From: Gracilaria gracilis | Taxonomy: Eukaryota > Rhodophyta > Florideophyceae > Gracilariales > Gracilariaceae | Length of the DNA: 64,000 nucleotides | NCBI GenBank assembly: GCA_030374805.1 | Contig: JARGSG010000200.1 | Location: 558,001 to 622,000, forward strand | Direction: 5' to 3' | Shown here: positions 40,197 through 49,760 of the stretch, one piece after another | Layout of the letters: the number at the start of each line of letters is the position of its first letter | How positions within the stretch are numbered: position 1 is the first letter of the stretch | Program-made: the position numbers and the translations under genes | The notes under the pieces: model-generated | Database searches by the model: none | What the model saw: only the letters and a program-made list of their open reading frames with translations | What the model was told of the DNA's origin: nothing

Positions 40197-43100
40197 TTCG
40201 CCCGGTCTTTGGCTAAAGACGTCCTCGTCGAAGCCTGAGTAGCCAAAAAGTTCTTGAGAGATTCGGCGCAATTGCGGAGAGCTGTACGCGGTAGCCAGGC
40301 TGCGTCCTCGGACGATTCGCCAACGAAGCGAACTAAGTAAAAGACACGTCGATTAAAGCGTTTGCGCGCAATAATCTCTTCGACTTCCTGTTCGATTGCA
40401 CCGTCGTTGTCGATCACGATATCTAACGGGCCCTTGTTATCATCGTGAAACAAGCGGAGCTTCGCGACATGGAAGACGTTATGCGCGCGTCGCATGGTAC
40501 ATGGTAACTCGATACGATAGGTTACTGGCCCAAGACGTTCTTGTATACGAAAGGGGCCGATAAAACGAGGTTGCCACTTCTTCGGAAGCGACGAGCGGCG
40601 TGTAAGTGAGAGATTATCAGCGCGGAGAAGGACAAGCATTCCTGGTTCAAAGGATACATCGCGGCGACTGCGGTCAGCATAAAACTTCTGATTGCAGCTG
40701 GCCTTCGCCAGGTGTTCGCGCGCCAGAGTGACCATCGCCTGTCGTCTGCTAACGTAGTCGTCAGCTGACTGAGAACGATCGGAACATTGTCCAAGGGTAC
40801 GAGTAACTGGTGTGTGTGGATTGTAGCCAAGAGCGACTTCAAAGGGGGAAAGCCGAGTGCTGCTGTGACGCGAGGTGTTATATTCAAACTCGAGAGTAGG
40901 GAGCATGGTGTCCCAATCCGAAGGTGCGGCCTGTATTAACGAGCGAAGCATAGCAGACAGAGTGCGGATTAGGTTCTCGGATTGGCCGTCCGTTTGGGGA
41001 TGGTCGGCCGTCGATGTATTGCTTCGTACATTCAGAAGTTGAGTGAGAGTTTTCCAAAACCTTGATGCTACCTTGGGGTCTCTGTCCGATACCAAGGTGT
41101 GGGGAACTCCGTGTTTGGCGAAGAGGTGATATTCGAAGAGAAATGCGGTGTCTTGAGCGCTGGCAGTCTTCTTCGTCGGGACAAATATGGACTGTTTGGA
41201 GAGTTTGTCCACAATTACTAGGATGGCATCGTACCCATTGCAAGTGGTGGGAAGTTCGGTGAGAAAATCGAAGGTGACGATCTCCCAGCAGCGATTGGGG
41301 ATTGGTAACGGTTGCAGAAGTCCTTGCGGTGGTTTGCAGACTGGCTTGTTCGACTGGCAACTGCGGCACTGACGTACAAAGCGCAAAATGTAGCGGTACA
41401 TTTGTGGCCAATAAACACTTCGAGCTGCGTTGAAGTATGTCTTGTCTGCGCCGACATGACCGATACCGTGGAAATAGCCTGTGAGCTCGTCACGGAGGAT
41501 GCCTTCCGGGATGTACAGGCGAAGAGAACCAGTGCCTGCCCAGTATATTATTCCGTCGCAGACAGAGAAGTTTGTGGATATACGGCGTGACCTAGGAGAA
41601 CTGTTGTTTTGCGTTGAAGGTCCGGACAAGATGTCGCGAGCCAAGGGGTCGGATGTGTAGAGTGCTCGAACGCGGGCATGCAGATCCGGAATACAGATGG
41701 TAAGCGAGCGGAGAATGGGAAGGTGGTCAGGGCGGCGGCTAAGCGCGTCGGGTACCACATTGCGCTTTCCAGGGAGGTGTTCAACCTCGAATGAATGTTC
41801 CTGGATCTCATCAAGCCAACGACATTGTCGGCCGGTGAGCTTTGACTTTGATTGAAGATAGCGGATAGGGTCGTGGTCGGTCTGTAGAAGAAAACGACGT
41901 CCACGAAGGTACGGACCCCACACGCGGAGCGCGATCATCACGGCCAAGAGCTCTTGGTCCCCGGTGTCCCAATTGCTCTCTGACGGAGAAAGACGGTGTG
42001 AGAGGTAAGCAATAGGGTGTCCGTCCTGTGACAGAGTTGCACCAACTGCATGCTTGGATGCGTCGGTGGCCAGAACGAACGGCTTTGTAGGGTCTGGATG
42101 CGCAAGAACAGGTGCAGAAGTGAGGGCAGCCTTGATCGAATCAAACGCAGACTGTTGCGAGGGCGTCCACTCAAACGTATGAGAGCGGAGAAGGTCTGTG
42201 AGTGGCTGTAAGATCGCGGCATATCCCTTGACGAAGCGACGGTAGAAGTTGGCGAGGCCCACGAATTGCTGCACGTTCTTCAGATTCTTGGGCGTTGGCC
42301 AGTCGCGTACTGAAGAAACAAGACGCTCCTGCGTAGAGACTCCTTTGTCTGAGACAGTGAATCCTAGATACTCCACTTTGTTCGCTCCGAACGAGCACTT
42401 GCTTGGTCTAGCGTACAGCTTGTGCTCTCGCAAAGCGGAGAATAACTGACGGAGATGTTCTTTGTGCTCTTCCATGGAGCGGCTGTAGACAAGAATGTCG
42501 TCGAGGTAAAGCACTAGACATTGTCCGTTGAGATGGCGTAGAGCGGAAGCGATGAGGCGCGAGAAAGCTGCTGGTGCGTTGCAGAGACCGAAGCACAGTA
42601 CCCGCCACTCGAACGAGCCATAGCGAGTCCTGATAGCGGTCTTGTGGCAGTCTTCTTCCTTGATGCGCATCTGGTGATAGGCCCCTACGAGGTCTATCTG
42701 AGAAAAAACGGTAGCTCCTGCAACTTGGTCCAGAGCCTCATCGATGAGGGGAAGAGGCGTGGCGTCTGGAATGGTGATTCGATTCAGCGCACGGTAGTCA
42801 CAGACCATACGTAGTTCGCCGGACTTCTTCTTGACGAAGAAAACAGGGGCGCCAAATGGTGAGGAGGAGGGGCGAATGAGTCCTTTGCGAAGGAGCCCGT
42901 CTAGGGTGTTGCGGAGTACGTCTAGCTCTGCGGTAGAGAGCCTGATTACGGGTCGAACAGGAGGGGGTTCACCCGGACGGAGGTTGATCTCAAAGTCTTG
43001 TCCGCGCTGCGGAGGCAGCTCGTATGGTAGCTCTTCCTTGAAGACGTCCTCGAACTCGTCGACGATAGAGGCCAGCTCGGTGTGGCATTCGACGGACGTG

Positions 43101-43735
43101 GAAGGGCGCAGACGTAACGCATAAAGTTCACAGCCGCGCTGCTTGACGAGGCGGCGCATGCGCTTGTAAGTGATCGTCGGTACCGTTGGTTTGTCAACTC
43201 GCTTCGAAGAGGTAGAGTGGTTTCGTGGCAGCACTTTCGCTTGAGAACCATTAGCGCGCTTAATGGTTAGGCTGTACGATGACCAATCGACGTGAGGTCG
43301 TACCTGTTGGAGCCATTGACGCCCGACGGTGATGAGTGGAAGCCCGTTATCCGTGTCTTTCATATCGATGACATAGACTTTAACCGGGGCTTCCCCTGCC
43401 TGTAGAGCGATCGTAGCTGTCGCCTGGAAATGAATTGGGACAGTTGTTGAGTTGCCAAGTTCGGTGAGGTGGTATTCGGAAGGTTCCAGGGAGAGGTTGC
43501 ACAAGTGTGCAGTGTTCAGCGAGACGAAGGCATGTGAAGCTCCGGGGTCCAGATGAAAGGCAACTGGAGATCCATTGAGCGTGCCAGAGTACATCATCTC
43601 GCCGACGGGGTTGGCGTCGATAGCAGAAAGCTTTGGGAGCGATCGAGCGCCAAGCGGTGCCGCACCGGCGTGCGGCTCGACTAGTTTTTCGAGCGATTCT
43701 TGTGACCGGAGGCTCCAGCCACGTTGAGTCGACAC
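40184..43735 (-). CDS. Gypsy H pol (protease, RT, RNase H, integrase, chromo-like domain)
   Basis: A 1183-residue frame, opening 54 bp upstream of the gag stop and ending with TAG 40184-40186. Protease AFHLDPGASHAFVSL is near residue 60 (Asp-Pro-Gly where DSG/DTG is usual). RT lies at about 230-420 with FFVKKKSGELRMVCDYRALN, QIDLVGAYHQMRI and the canonical LVLYLDDILVYS. RNase H (FVLATDASKHAVGATLSQDG) is near 560. The integrase HHCC site is HGIGHVGADKT to CQSC, near 790. The D,D,E core follows (VTFDFLTELP, VSDRDPKVAS, TDGQSENLIR). The C-terminal segment EEIIARKRFNRRVFYLVRFVGESSEDAAWL has the outline of a chromodomain. No breaks are seen. It is translated only after a -1 shift from gag. Confidence 0.95.
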   Translation of the reverse strand: MSTQRGWSLRSQESLEKLVEPHAGAAPLGARSLPKLSAIDANPVGEMMYSGTLNGSPVAFHLDPGASHAFVSLNTAHLCNLSLEPSEYHLTELGNSTTVPIHFQATATIALQAGEAPVKVYVIDMKDTDNGLPLITVGRQWLQQVRPHVDWSSYSLTIKRANGSQAKVLPRNHSTSSKRVDKPTVPTITYKRMRRLVKQRGCELYALRLRPSTSVECHTELASIVDEFEDVFKEELPYELPPQRGQDFEINLRPGEPPPVRPVIRLSTAELDVLRNTLDGLLRKGLIRPSSSPFGAPVFFVKKKSGELRMVCDYRALNRITIPDATPLPLIDEALDQVAGATVFSQIDLVGAYHQMRIKEEDCHKTAIRTRYGSFEWRVLCFGLCNAPAAFSRLIASALRHLNGQCLVLYLDDILVYSRSMEEHKEHLRQLFSALREHKLYARPSKCSFGANKVEYLGFTVSDKGVSTQERLVSSVRDWPTPKNLKNVQQFVGLANFYRRFVKGYAAILQPLTDLLRSHTFEWTPSQQSAFDSIKAALTSAPVLAHPDPTKPFVLATDASKHAVGATLSQDGHPIAYLSHRLSPSESNWDTGDQELLAVMIALRVWGPYLRGRRFLLQTDHDPIRYLQSKSKLTGRQCRWLDEIQEHSFEVEHLPGKRNVVPDALSRRPDHLPILRSLTICIPDLHARVRALYTSDPLARDILSGPSTQNNSSPRSRRISTNFSVCDGIIYWAGTGSLRLYIPEGILRDELTGYFHGIGHVGADKTYFNAARSVYWPQMYRYILRFVRQCRSCQSNKPVCKPPQGLLQPLPIPNRCWEIVTFDFLTELPTTCNGYDAILVIVDKLSKQSIFVPTKKTASAQDTAFLFEYHLFAKHGVPHTLVSDRDPKVASRFWKTLTQLLNVRSNTSTADHPQTDGQSENLIRTLSAMLRSLIQAAPSDWDTMLPTLEFEYNTSRHSSTRLSPFEVALGYNPHTPVTRTLGQCSDRSQSADDYVSRRQAMVTLAREHLAKASCNQKFYADRSRRDVSFEPGMLVLLRADNLSLTRRSSLPKKWQPRFIGPFRIQERLGPVTYRIELPCTMRRAHNVFHVAKLRLFHDDNKGPLDIVIDNDGAIEQEVEEIIARKRFNRRVFYLVRFVGESSEDAAWLPRTALRNCAESLKNFLATQASTRTSLAKDRANVTK

Positions 43736-44967
43736 GGGTGGGAGGAATCACTCCAAGGTCCTTTTCCACACTTCATGCAACGATCGTGAGCGCGGTAGAT
43801 GCGATTCTCCAGTAGGTTGCGGACATCGGCTGGTCCCCAACACTCTGAAGAAAGATCCTTGCCAATCAACGACGGTTCCGTAGACTTTCCAGATCCTGAT
43901 TTCGACGAACGGTCTTTGTTCTTCGACGTCTTTGATTTCGATGATGTGGACGACGGTTGGGATCCTTCATTCCATTTCTCCGAGATGTGGACTGTGCGCA
44001 CAAAGTTGTACACTTCGGCCATGTTCGGTGGTCTACCATCTGGGAAGCGGACGGAGAGCTTCTTTTTGAAAAGAACAGGGAGGCTGAGTTGGAAGAAGGT
44101 GAACGCTTCCGTGACTGGAGTGTTGCAGATATCTACGAGCTCGCGAAACTTTGTGATATGGCTCTCAAGGGAGCCATCGCTGTACTTCATACGGATAAGC
44201 TGGACACGCGCAAGTGCAGTCTCGTTTGCAGGGACGAATTCGGACATCATTGCAGTCTGGAGTTGTTCGAGTGTATGAAAGTTCTCTCCTTCTCGCGTCG
44301 TGCGGGAGAACCAATGGTCCGCGTTATCACGTAGCAGGCATGACGCAATGTGTACTTCTTGTGCTGCTGTGATTGAAGGACAGAGGATGGTTACTTTGCG
44401 CACGTTGGAGACAAAAGAACGCACTTTGATCGATGTACGCTCGCTGTCACGGCCGTGGTAGGTCGAAAAGTTAGAGGACTTCAGAACCTGCAGAAGGGAT
44501 GGTGTAGAAGGATTCGTTGGATGCGACGCTGTGACCGGCGGACCAGCTTTTGGAGTAAGAGACTGTGGTGATGGAACACTTTGCAGAGTTTCGATGCGGT
44601 TCTGGAGAGCTTGCAATTGAGAAACTACCAAGGCCATGGTGTTCTGCTGTTCCTGAATCATTGACAGAAGAGCGGCAGGGGGAGGAGGAGATGTCGTGTG
44701 GTTAGAAGCAACGTTGATTGCAGCAGTGTTACCTGTATTGGCGGGGACAGGAGCTTTTGAATTCGAGTGGCTGATCTGCGCCAAGGGGAGAGCTGCTGGA
44801 CTCATGTGAGAGAGCGACTGGGTTGCTGGCGGTGCCTCGGCAGGGACGGCTGAAACCTGTGGTGGTTCTGGCGGGAGAGACGCCGAACGACGGGACGAAG
44901 CTGCTTGGGACGGCGGCGTGGGTGTGGGAACGCGGCGGCCAAGTTTCGACTGGCAGGCTAGCGGCAT
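43681..44967 (-). CDS. Gypsy H gag
   Basis: 428 residues from ATG 44967 to TAG 43681-43683. A Pro/Ser/Ala-rich N-terminus leads to a coiled-coil stretch (LLSMIQEQQNTMALVVSQLQ, near 110-140). The retrotransposon gag core follows (VRSFVSNVRK, ADHWFSRTTREG, MSEFVPANETALARVQLIRM). A Lys/Ser-rich segment and a Cys/His knuckle CMKCGKGPWSDSSHPC end the protein. The stop codon directly follows a GAAAAAC slip sequence. Confidence 0.93.
   Translation of the reverse strand: MPLACQSKLGRRVPTPTPPSQAASSRRSASLPPEPPQVSAVPAEAPPATQSLSHMSPAALPLAQISHSNSKAPVPANTGNTAAINVASNHTTSPPPPAALLSMIQEQQNTMALVVSQLQALQNRIETLQSVPSPQSLTPKAGPPVTASHPTNPSTPSLLQVLKSSNFSTYHGRDSERTSIKVRSFVSNVRKVTILCPSITAAQEVHIASCLLRDNADHWFSRTTREGENFHTLEQLQTAMMSEFVPANETALARVQLIRMKYSDGSLESHITKFRELVDICNTPVTEAFTFFQLSLPVLFKKKLSVRFPDGRPPNMAEVYNFVRTVHISEKWNEGSQPSSTSSKSKTSKNKDRSSKSGSGKSTEPSLIGKDLSSECWGPADVRNLLENRIYRAHDRCMKCGKGPWSDSSHPCRLNVAGASGHKNRSKN
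43684..43690 (-). promoter_or_regulatory. Gypsy H candidate -1 ribosomal frameshift site
   Basis: The coding strand reads TCG AAA AAC TAG. GAAAAAC, next to the gag stop, is close to the classical AAAAAAC heptamer, and a -1 slip here reads GAA AAA CTA into the open pol frame (EKLVEPH). Confidence 0.6.
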
Positions 44968-45029
44968 CTTGGGACACGCAGCAGTGAAAGGAAAGATGTT
45001 GTGATGCGTTCCAGCGGTGAGGAACGAAA

Positions 45030-45042
45030 GTTGATGCTACCA
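45030..45042 (-). other. Gypsy H primer-binding site
   Basis: The minus strand reads TGGTAGCATCAAC two bases after the LTR. The first eight bases, TGGTAGCA, match the complement of an initiator tRNA-Met 3' end, the common Gypsy arrangement. Confidence 0.65.
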
Positions 45043-45044
45043 AA

Positions 45045-45288
45045 TGTAATACAGAGGCGAGTGCACTGTATGATACGGGAAGATGATGAGATGTTGGGTC
45101 GTGGCTGGCTGCTCTCCACGCAAGAGGAGCAGTCCAGGTCGTACCTCTTTATTTATACTGCGCCTCAAAGCAGGCTTGCAGTTGAAACAGAGAGCAACTG
45201 TGACCGAACCTAGCTTGAAGGTCACGCGCCGCTACAGAGGTCATGACTAAAGAAGACAGCAGCTTGTAGTACATACTACTTTGTCACA
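45045..45288 (-). repeat. Gypsy H 5' LTR
   Basis: It appears identical to 39953-40196, and the TATA box TATAAATAAA (minus) should drive the element. Confidence 0.93.
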
Positions 45289-45308
45289 GTCACTGTGTCG
45301 TACTCGTC

Positions 45309-46199
45309 TCAACGACCAACGCACCACAACATGCTACACTTGCACGGTTTGGTCCCGATTTTAACTTTGGAAGTGGTAGTTTCGTATCCCGCAATGTCTT
45401 CCTCGGCCTTCACGTTCACGCCAGCGACCATGGCACAAGTAGAGTATCTATCAGAAAGCAAAACTTCACCGCCGTTGTATTTGGTGTTCCAATAGGCCAA
45501 GTAACTGAACGCGGTGCCAGAGCCTTCTATATCGGAGGACGTATCCTGTCCCGTACCCACAGCATCGATTCCTCTAATGACGGCACTTGCGACGATACGG
45601 TCACGAGCGGTGCGCTGTATTTCATAGAGCTGAGCGCGGAGGGCCTCTCTAACCTCCGTCACTGTAGGGCCCTTCACACATGTAGCCTGTGCATAGAGCT
45701 TCAGGCCGCTAACGGAGAGATCGTCAATGTGTTCCACTTTGTTCTTGACCGCTTCCTTGTGAGCAAACCGTTTTAGATCTTTCACAGGATCATTTGATCG
45801 ACCCGTTTGTGTGCAATATAACGCAAAAATACTCACCGGCAGCACAACGATCATGAGCATTGTGACTCTCACAAGCAAACGAACGGCCGACGCGCCGAAG
45901 TCCGCTGCAGCTGCCGTTCCGCCCGAGGCAGGCGCTTGGTACACAACGGGCATTGGAGGGGGCACGGCGTGAAGATGTCCCGAATGCGTGTGTGGGGCGC
46001 CGCTGCAATGAGCGGTAGCATAGGAATGTGGGAAAGCCATTGGCTGTGGTGGAGACGGCTTCTGCATTGGGACAGGGTGCGATGACGCCTCGTACAAGCT
46101 GCCGGCGATGGGCAGTAAACCCCGCCGCTCCGAAGAGTTCTCAGCGTCGAGCGCGGTTGAAGTCGCCCCCACATGGGGTATTTCGTTCTGAGAAGGCAT
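45309..46199 (-). CDS. Host gene: single-pass membrane protein of unknown function
   Basis: 296 residues from ATG 46199 to TGA 45309-45311. I do not recognise the family. The N-terminal 95 residues are Pro/His/Ala-rich and probably cytoplasmic (PMQKPSPPQPMAFPHSYATAH). One hydrophobic segment (VRLLVRVTMLMIVVLPVSIF, near 107-126) is followed by a folded-looking ectodomain of about 165 residues with four or more cysteines (ATCVKGPTV, STCAMVAGVN, KPCKCSMLWC). Without a cleavable signal this suggests a type II membrane protein. Gypsy H inserted 15 bp after the stop. Without Gypsy H the same frame continues 95 codons past the TGA, so the protein may once have been longer. Confidence 0.6.
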   Translation of the reverse strand: MPSQNEIPHVGATSTALDAENSSERRGLLPIAGSLYEASSHPVPMQKPSPPQPMAFPHSYATAHCSGAPHTHSGHLHAVPPPMPVVYQAPASGGTAAAADFGASAVRLLVRVTMLMIVVLPVSIFALYCTQTGRSNDPVKDLKRFAHKEAVKNKVEHIDDLSVSGLKLYAQATCVKGPTVTEVREALRAQLYEIQRTARDRIVASAVIRGIDAVGTGQDTSSDIEGSGTAFSYLAYWNTKYNGGEVLLSDRYSTCAMVAGVNVKAEEDIAGYETTTSKVKIGTKPCKCSMLWCVGR

Positions 46200-46324
46200 C
46201 GAGACAGTCAAGAGCCACTATGACCCAGTGTGAGCTCAGAGCGCAAAGTTGGTAGTGGGGAACGAGAGCGGATGCATTGAAGTTCAAAATTTGAATATAA
46301 ACTCTGTAATCTACTGTAAGATGT

Positions 46325-46400
46325 TTTGAACGTGATGTGAACGTTTTATACGTTTACAAAACGTTTAAAACGTTTGCAAAAAGAATTGAACGTTTTTAAT
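46325..46400. repeat. Cluster of AACGTTT words
   Basis: About six variants of GAACGT or AACGTTT in 75 bp, about 130-200 bp upstream of the start of the minus-strand membrane protein gene. This could be a cluster of transcription-factor sites or simple-sequence drift. Confidence 0.5.
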
Positions 46401-46724
46401 GTTTCTATACTAAACAGAGCGGTGTGTAATACCATAGTTCCATGTAAACTACCAACACATTTAAACTGTGCCAAAAACCAAAAATAAATACAAACTTTCA
46501 CCGACCATTTTTTAAAACCTAACATTGTCTCCTATGACTGACTTGTTACAAACAAGTAGAAAGAAAAAGTGAAAACATACCATTGCCTTTTCCCGGAGGC
46601 TCTACTAATTTTTCGTCGGAAGGCAGCTTCTCAAGGCTCTGATTATTCTCCAAAGATAACACCATTCCTGGTAATGGAGCTTTGCGGTAGTTTTCCTTTT
46701 CGGAGCTTGCTTCGAAAAGCTCTG

Positions 46725-46794
46725 ATATCGTACTGATATCAGTTGGTCCGAACAATATCGTACTGATATCAATGGACCGGTACGATATCAGTAC
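46725..46794. repeat. Direct and inverted repeats of ATATCGTACTGATATCA
   Basis: The 17-bp unit occurs at 46725-46741 and 46755-46771 (30-bp period), and its core returns inverted at 46781-46794. Flanking GGTCC/GGACC also pair. Confidence 0.7.
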
Positions 46795-47468
46795 TCGTCG
46801 TGGATGATAACATCCCGTCACCAAACCGTGAGCGACCAAATCTCAGGCGGGAACTACCTTCATGTGATTTTTGATGGCAAGCCCCAGCTCTCAGAGCGAC
46901 CTCCCCACATTTTGCCACGATACTGGTACTGGACGTCACTTGCACTACGCCGCAACTTCGTTTATCTCAATAAATCAGGGTTCGTTTCCTGACGTGATTT
47001 TGTCATCATCAGGTTCTGAACGAGTGCTGAAGCTGCGAGATAAGAAGAGCCAACTCTTTTGCAGAGCTGCTAGTTTCGATATAGCAAACTCCCGGCGATT
47101 CTTCCAATACGTGGTTTCCCCCTCGACTACGCTGCTTCTTTCTGCAGTAACCCTGGTATGTGTCCTCATTCACAGGATCCAATATCTGGCCTTCACTTTA
47201 CACTAGTATGATTATGTCTTCGGAATCTTTCTGTTCTGCCCTTCTCCAAGGAATAGTTTTACAGCCAACTTGCACGTCACTCCCGACTTGATATTTAAAA
47301 GGATCTCTCTTCTTTAAACGCATCTCTCTTCGTTCTTATCGATCTGTTTGCTCGTCGTAATCTTTTCATCCAAAGTATTCGTCTACATCTTTACATCGAG
47401 GTCAGCATCACCGTGTCTACCGGACAGCAACGTACACATAACACATATGCACAACAAACACATCCGAC

Positions 47469-48188
47469 TTGGAATCGCAAACCACAGGATGCAGACAAAT
47501 ACTCAAACCGAAAGCGGTTCCGTTGCGCTGGGGAGTAAGATTGGAGCCATGTCCATTTCCGCACCCTTTCGTCAATTTCGATCCCGTCAAGTGGTATTGG
47601 ACACCCTTCTTCCAGTTTGACTTCGTGTTCATCCTCTCTTTACTCGTATTTCTCTCCATCGTTTCATGCATTCTAGTGTTTGCACTGGCACCGTCACGAG
47701 GTGGACAGATCGGTGGAGGTGTATTCCTTTTTATTGTGGCATTCCTACTGGCATACTTTCGAGCGAATATTCGCATCAATCAATCACTTCGTACCACCAT
47801 ATTTCGTTGTTATGCAAAGACAAACCTGGCGTTGAAGGTGTGGCAAATGTCAGATGCTCGTGATAGAAACTATTCAAAGGATGTATTTCACACTGAGAAA
47901 GGTTTCTTCTATGAATTAGTCGTCCTTCGAGACGGCACTGTGGAAGTACGAAATGGTGCTGATGCTCAACATCTGGTTCTGCCGAAATGCATATTGACGT
48001 TGCTGTTGGAGTTTAGGGTTGATAGGTCGGCTATTGTGCGATCGAATACCGGGCGTACGCCGTCAGCTTATGCATTGCTTTGCAAGCATTATTGTAGTGA
48101 ACTGGGGAAAGGAGCGGCAGGGCCGGGGTTCGAGACCGTCTGTGAACGCCAGCTACAATTATCATATCTGTATCTAGATGGCGACTGA
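47469..48188 (+). CDS. Host gene: two-TM membrane protein of unknown function (start unresolved)
   Basis: The frame ends with TGA at 48186-48188. It holds two hydrophobic segments (FVFILSLLVFLSIVSCILVF and GGGVFLFIVAFLLAYF) and a soluble C-terminal domain of about 130 residues. The open part begins after a TAA near 47445 and has no ATG before the membrane segments. A nearby ATG in another frame at 47490 (MQTNTQTESGSVALGSKIGAM) would read into this frame after one base shift near 47560-47580. So either a frameshift, a small intron or a sequencing error is present. The family is not recognised. Confidence 0.5.
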   Translation: MESQTTGCRQILKPKAVPLRWGVRLEPCPFPHPFVNFDPVKWYWTPFFQFDFVFILSLLVFLSIVSCILVFALAPSRGGQIGGGVFLFIVAFLLAYFRANIRINQSLRTTIFRCYAKTNLALKVWQMSDARDRNYSKDVFHTEKGFFYELVVLRDGTVEVRNGADAQHLVLPKCILTLLLEFRVDRSAIVRSNTGRTPSAYALLCKHYCSELGKGAAGPGFETVCERQLQLSYLYLDGD

Positions 48189-49760
48189 TTCTTTGTCTAC
48201 GACGCAAATTCCACCGTCACAAACCGCTGCAACGAACAGCAAAGAATCCTAATGTCACCGTGACGTGGAGCAGCTCTGGGTAACCTTACTAAATCCAACT
48301 CAGCATCTACAGTGCTATTTCTTTTGCGGTGGTTACCTGTTGTTCATTTGCCAAACCCGAATAGATACAACCGATTTGTTTCACGCTGATTGGGATAAGT
48401 GATGGGTGATATTCGTGTAGCTTTATTTTAGAAGCTTGGTTGTGTAAGTTAGCTGTTCGCCATGTTGGAAACTCCCCGAAGCGGCTTTAATCTTTTGGCA
48501 CTGATGTTTGCTCAGGCCCTGAGAAAACCCTAATGCCAAAGGATTCGCCCATTCTTTTCCCATCATTTGGCGTAATTTCTAAAGCTCCAAACCACCCCCC
48601 TTACTCGAGGTGCAGTCATTCCTCCGCCGACTTCGCCGAAGAATAACGCTCCGTATCAAAGAAGTCCCCAACACCCTGCACGGCGCATGCGAAGCATTCC
48701 GCACATTTTGGTGGGTATATACAGAGCCGTGGTAAAACTGTTTGGGCAAACTGCGAGGAGTCGGACAGCAACCTGTAAGAGCCTTAGTCTCGCCGTGCAA
48801 TTCTTGGTAAGATACGTAACTGTTCTGCTTGTTATTTGCACGAACAACTTTAAAGTGCTGTTTCAAAAACGGGACTTTAGAGGGTGATTTTGGCATGCTA
48901 GCCTGAGCTCCAAACAGGTCTTCCCCAGCACAACTCGTTTTGCAAACCAGGTTTTCATATGATTCTAACGAAAATTATACAAGCAAGAGGCCAGAGAATG
49001 TTCTTTTGCATGCAGCTTGAAAGAGATTAAACAATTGTTTAGAACCAGAATGGAACTCAAACGATCATAGTTGGTTCCGAGAAAGGGCGCTTTGAATTAC
49101 CGGAATGATACGAAGACGGCCGCTTTAACTTCGTCATTTTGTTGATTATGCACCGAAAAAAGCCCACTTGAGTTTTGATGTCCCCTAAAAACCAATAAAT
49201 CTATGAAGGTTCGTTTTCTTGACTCGTGCTGCGCACAAGTTACAATTTAAAGTGAAAGCCGTTTCTGACGGCTACGAGAAGGTGCACTCTTTTGCTTGTA
49301 TCTGCCGATCGGCATGTTGAGGGGCCTTGATATCCCGGCTTATAAAAGCAAAGATCAATAGCTTTTATTCAAGACAAAGATAGTGCGAATTGGAGCTGTG
49401 GGTGCGACGCTAGAGTCGTTTAGATTCGAAGAACGAGCAGCGGATACGAAAATTACAAATTACGAGTAGAACGGTTATGTAACGGGATTCTCTGCCATCT
49501 CCGACGCGGCCATGCCCAGAGTAATTTTGCATGAATTCTGATGGTACGTCTTACAGAGTGCATACGCTCCCACATGACCTTGTTGCCGTCAGCCATATTT
49601 GCATATTTGCAACATATTTGGCAAAAATTGGATCCGTGCATAGAAAACAGTTGGCAAAGTTGGCAATTCTCGATGACAATTCTCGATAAGAAGGTTGTGC
49701 CCATCGCAACCCACCCCGCGATCGCAGCGTCAATGCTCGTGTGCCATACCGACTCTCGCA
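48189..49760. other. AT-rich spacer, nothing recognised
   Basis: No convincing reading frame, RNA gene or mobile-element end is seen. Confidence 0.5.

Larger units (their letters stand above)
39953..45288 (-). mobile_element. Gypsy element H, intact
   Basis: LTRs of 244 bp (39953-40196 and 45045-45288) look identical by eye, read TGTGACAAAG to GTATTACA on the minus strand, and are flanked by GTCAC at 39948-39952 and 45289-45293. Separate, unbroken gag and pol frames overlap and differ by -1. It belongs to a different Gypsy lineage from C, E, F and G: it has YLDD in RT and a TGG-type primer site. It is probably young and possibly active. Confidence 0.95.
46200..47468. other. Spacer with local repeats, no recognised gene
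   Basis: It contains a cluster of AACGTTT-like words (46325-46400) and a repeat/inverted-repeat cluster (46725-46794). The left part may be the promoter of the minus-strand gene, the right part that of the plus-strand gene. A TATTTAAAAGG (about 47292-47302) is a possible TATA-like element for the latter. Confidence 0.4.
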
